Source: Nocardiopsis flavescens (lineage in GTDB: Bacteria > Actinomycetota > Actinomycetes > Streptosporangiales > Streptosporangiaceae). From it: DNA of 64,000 bases. This document shows positions 61,909 through 64,000 of the stretch, one piece after another. Made by a program: the position numbers and the translations under genes. The stretch spans positions 124,001-188,000 of the forward strand of contig NZ_FQZK01000003.1 of the NCBI RefSeq assembly GCF_900141985.1, read 5' to 3'. Every line of letters begins with the position of its first letter. Position 1 is the first letter of the stretch. The notes below the pieces were generated by a model that had not been told where the DNA came from, searched no databases, and saw only the letters and a list, made by a program, of their open reading frames with translations.

Positions 61909-63762
61909 TCACGAGGACGGACGGGCCGCGTCCTGGTCGGCCGCGATCTCGGACTCGTCGGGGACCTCGATCTCCACCGGGGTGTCGAAGGCGATGAACC
62001 CGACCGACTCCGTGATGTAGTCCTCCTCCACCTCGGCGAAGCGGAGGAAGGACTGGAAGTGCTGGGGGTACCCGTCCTCGCCGACCCACAGGTCGAAGTC
62101 GCCCTCGTAGGTGTACCTCTCGTCCTCCAGCCGCAGCGTCCCGGTGTAGTGGTGCCCGGTCCTGCCCGCCATGTCGAGGCCCTCGGTCAGCTCCTCCGGG
62201 TAGGTCTCGAAGGGGGTGTCCGTCACGCCCTGGTAGGAGAAGGCCGCCGCGCCGCCGGTGAGCTGCTCCAGCAGCCCCAGCGACCTGTTCCAGCGCCCGC
62301 GGGGCTCGGGGAGGTCGGCCGGGTCCGGCCGGTAGTAGCTCCCCTCGACGACTCCGGCCAGGTTGCTGTCCAGGCGCATGAGCACGTCGGGCCCGTCGCC
62401 GACCTCCAGGACGTGCTCGGTGGCCGGGCCCAGGTAGGCGGTCTCCCGGTACCGGGGCTCGGGGTCCTCGGTGTAGAGGATCTGCTCGTTGCGCCCCTGG
62501 CTCATGAGCTCTCCGGTGGCGTCCGAGTTGTGGACGATGAAGCTCGACGCCCCGCGGGCCAGCTCCACCGCCTCGGCGACGACCGCCTCGCCGTCCTGTG
62601 GGTCGCGCTCGACCGCCGGGCCCTGCGCGGCGGCGGACGGACCGTCGGCCGCCGGTCCCGCGGAGGAGGCCGTCAAGGGGTCCTCGGGCGGCGTGTCACC
62701 GCCGGGCGAGCGCGCCGCGAGGAACCCCCCGACGAGAACCGCGGCCAGGACGGCCGCCCCCGCGGCGAGGAACAGCCCGCGGCGCGGTCGCCGGACCCTG
62801 CGCGGGCGCGGTGCCGCCACCCCGGTCCACTCCCGGCGCAGCATCTCGGGCAGGATCGCGGTGGCCGGGGCGCCGGCCGCGGGGGCGCCGGCCGGCTGGA
62901 TCCGTGTGGCGCTCCAGCCCGCCGTGAGCTCGTCGAGCGCCTGGAGCGCGGTGGGCCGGCCCTCCGGGTCCTTGGAGAAGGCGCGCCGCAGCAGGGGGGC
63001 GAGGTGGTCGGGCACCCCGGCCAGGTCCGGCTCCTCGGTCCGGGTGCGGTGCGAGACCACGGACACCGGGCCGGTGCCGAAGGGCTCGCGGCCGGTGGCG
63101 GCGAACAGCACCATCCCCGCCCAGGCGAACACGTCGGAGCGGTCGGTGGCCTCCGCGCCCCCGTACTGCTCGGGGGAGACCCACCCCGGGGTGCCGAACA
63201 GGCCGCCGGTGCGGGTCAGGGCGGTGCCGCCGACCGCGCGCGCGATGCCGAAGTCCAGCACCTTGGGGCCGGTCGGCGCCAGGATGACGTTGCCCGGCTT
63301 GAGGTCGCGGTGCACCACCCCCGCCGCGTGGATCGCCGCCAGCGCCTCGGCCAGGCCGGCGGCCAGCGCGTCCAGCATGCCGCCGGACAGCGGGCCGTGC
63401 TTCCTGATGTGCGCGCGCAGGGTGTCCCCGGGCACGTACTCGGTGGCCAGCCAGGGGACGTCGGCCCCGGCGTCGGCGGCCAGGAAGGCGGGGGCGCACA
63501 CCGACCGCACCCGGGCCACCATGGCGACCTCGCGGGCGAACCGGGCCCGGAAGTCCGGGTCGGCGGCGAACTGCTCGTGGACGGCCTTGACCGCGGCGCA
63601 GGACCCGTCCGGGGCGAGCCCGGCGTAGACGGCCCCCATGCCACCGGCGCCGAGGCGGCCGACCACCCGGTAGGGGCCGATGCGGTCGGGGTCCGTCGCG
63701 GCGGGCGGGGTCGCGCCGGGCGGCAGGCGGTCTGCGTCGAAGGGGCGTTCGGAGTCGTTCAA
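61909..63762 (-). CDS. Receptor-type serine/threonine protein kinase
   Basis: 617 residues from TTG 63762, about 9 bases after GAGGAG. Kinase domain residues 25-280: GRLGAGGMGAVYAG (P-loop), AAVKAVHEQF (Lys), VVHRDLKPGNVIL (catalytic loop), VLDFGIARAVGG and PGWVSPEQYGG (activation segment). A membrane helix (LFLAAGAAVLAAVLVGGFLA) near residue 345 is followed by about 250 outside residues with SSFIVHNSDATGE, YLGPATEHVLEVGDGPDVLM, WNRSLGLLEQLTGGAAAF and DFDLWVGEDGYPQHF, a pattern like LppX/LprG-type lipid-binding lipoprotein folds. So it may sense a lipid or glycolipid signal. The next gene in the same direction starts beyond the window. Confidence 0.92.
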   Translation of the reverse strand: MNDSERPFDADRLPPGATPPAATDPDRIGPYRVVGRLGAGGMGAVYAGLAPDGSCAAVKAVHEQFAADPDFRARFAREVAMVARVRSVCAPAFLAADAGADVPWLATEYVPGDTLRAHIRKHGPLSGGMLDALAAGLAEALAAIHAAGVVHRDLKPGNVILAPTGPKVLDFGIARAVGGTALTRTGGLFGTPGWVSPEQYGGAEATDRSDVFAWAGMVLFAATGREPFGTGPVSVVSHRTRTEEPDLAGVPDHLAPLLRRAFSKDPEGRPTALQALDELTAGWSATRIQPAGAPAAGAPATAILPEMLRREWTGVAAPRPRRVRRPRRGLFLAAGAAVLAAVLVGGFLAARSPGGDTPPEDPLTASSAGPAADGPSAAAQGPAVERDPQDGEAVVAEAVELARGASSFIVHNSDATGELMSQGRNEQILYTEDPEPRYRETAYLGPATEHVLEVGDGPDVLMRLDSNLAGVVEGSYYRPDPADLPEPRGRWNRSLGLLEQLTGGAAAFSYQGVTDTPFETYPEELTEGLDMAGRTGHHYTGTLRLEDERYTYEGDFDLWVGEDGYPQHFQSFLRFAEVEEDYITESVGFIAFDTPVEIEVPDESEIAADQDAARPSS

Positions 63763-63799
63763 CGGGGGGTTGCTCCTCGGTGCTCGATCGGCGGGCGGA

Positions 63800-64000
63800 T
63801 CAGGTTCCGGCGGGGTCGTAGGCGCAGCTGTTCAGGGGCCTGCCGTCGGTGAGGCGCGCGTCGTGCGGCCCCAGGGAGTCGTGGCCGGGGAAGGCGGGGC
63901 CCGCCGCCTCGTCGTCGTGGGACGAGCGCACGTAGCAAACGCCGCCGGGCGTGTCGAGGGGCGCGGTCCGCCCCTCGCCGAGGGAGGCCGCGGGCAGCAG
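63800..64000 (-). CDS. C-terminal end of an unidentified protein (cut by the window edge)
   Basis: 66 codons and a stop at 63800-63802 are open to the edge; the start lies beyond 64000. The sequence ends DARLTDGRPLNSCAYDPAGT and includes GVCYVRSSHDDEAAG. The two Cys and lack of hydrophobic stretches suggest an extracellular or soluble tail. Good GC-biased third positions support real coding. It lies 37 bases upstream of the kinase gene and could share its operon. No family recognised. Confidence 0.6.
   Translation of the reverse strand: MLPAASLGEGRTAPLDTPGGVCYVRSSHDDEAAGPAFPGHDSLGPHDARLTDGRPLNSCAYDPAGT

Noticed and set aside
61261..63852. An 863-codon plus-strand open frame opposite the kinase gene
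   Set aside because: Antisense to a kinase with all catalytic motifs; the product is low complexity.

Overview
The window is 64 kb of very GC-rich DNA with strongly GC-biased third codon positions, frequent GTG starts and many 1-4 base gene overlaps. These features, together with MshB (mycothiol synthesis), a DivIVA-type membrane protein, a DUF3117-like small protein, the sigE-rseA-rseB-htrA order and the dapC-fdxA pair, point to an actinomycete. Nocardiopsis or a relative is my best guess, from general resemblance only. Both ends cut through genes. I see no rRNA or tRNA gene, insertion sequence, phage gene or CRISPR array.

Regions 1-9.9 kb and 17.7-32.4 kb form a large cell-surface glycopolymer locus. 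It encodes several glycosyltransferases (GT4 and GT2), UDP-GlcNAc 2-epimerase and a UDP-ManNAc-type dehydrogenase (a ManNAcA route), and a second UDP-glucose-type dehydrogenase. It also encodes a Wzm/Wzt-type ABC exporter, an IspD/TarI-type cytidylyltransferase overlapping a glycerophosphodiesterase, an ExoA-like transferase, and a LytR-CpsA-Psr ligase that would attach polymer to peptidoglycan. Embedded at 18.9-23.0 kb is a tight operon with an sn-glycerol-1-phosphate dehydrogenase (a family best known from archaeal lipid synthesis), a LicC-like nucleotidyltransferase, a CDP-alcohol phosphotransferase and two overlapping membrane proteins. Together these look like a complete route from a triose phosphate to a membrane-linked polyol phosphate.

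The polysaccharide locus is interrupted at 10.0-17.1 kb by a nitroreductase, a stressosome-type cassette (RsbR, RsbS, RsbT, an ATPase-phosphatase fusion and two further SpoIIE/PP2C phosphatases) and a MarR regulator. A 0.6 kb non-coding stretch follows, holding a clustered operator-like motif, an imperfect tandem repeat and a 42-base perfect palindrome.

From 32.6 to 39.1 kb the genes are miscellaneous: a secreted TNT-domain (NAD glycohydrolase-like) protein, an MFS exporter with a divergent TetR regulator and palindromic operators, purE/purK, a GtrA protein and a CPBP protease. From 39.3 to 49.8 kb lie the Mrp ATPase, the envelope-stress operon sigE-rseA-rseB-htrA with a divergent O-methyltransferase, leucyl aminopeptidase, small conserved actinobacterial proteins and a LOG-family protein. 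From 49.9 to 55 kb are diaminopimelate genes (dapE, dapD, dapC) with ferredoxin fdxA. The last part holds an uncharacterised 451-residue protein, a site-2 protease, mshB with a membrane partner, an S9 peptidase and a receptor-type Ser/Thr kinase. Many gene ends carry long hairpins, several of them perfect palindromes with no T tract.
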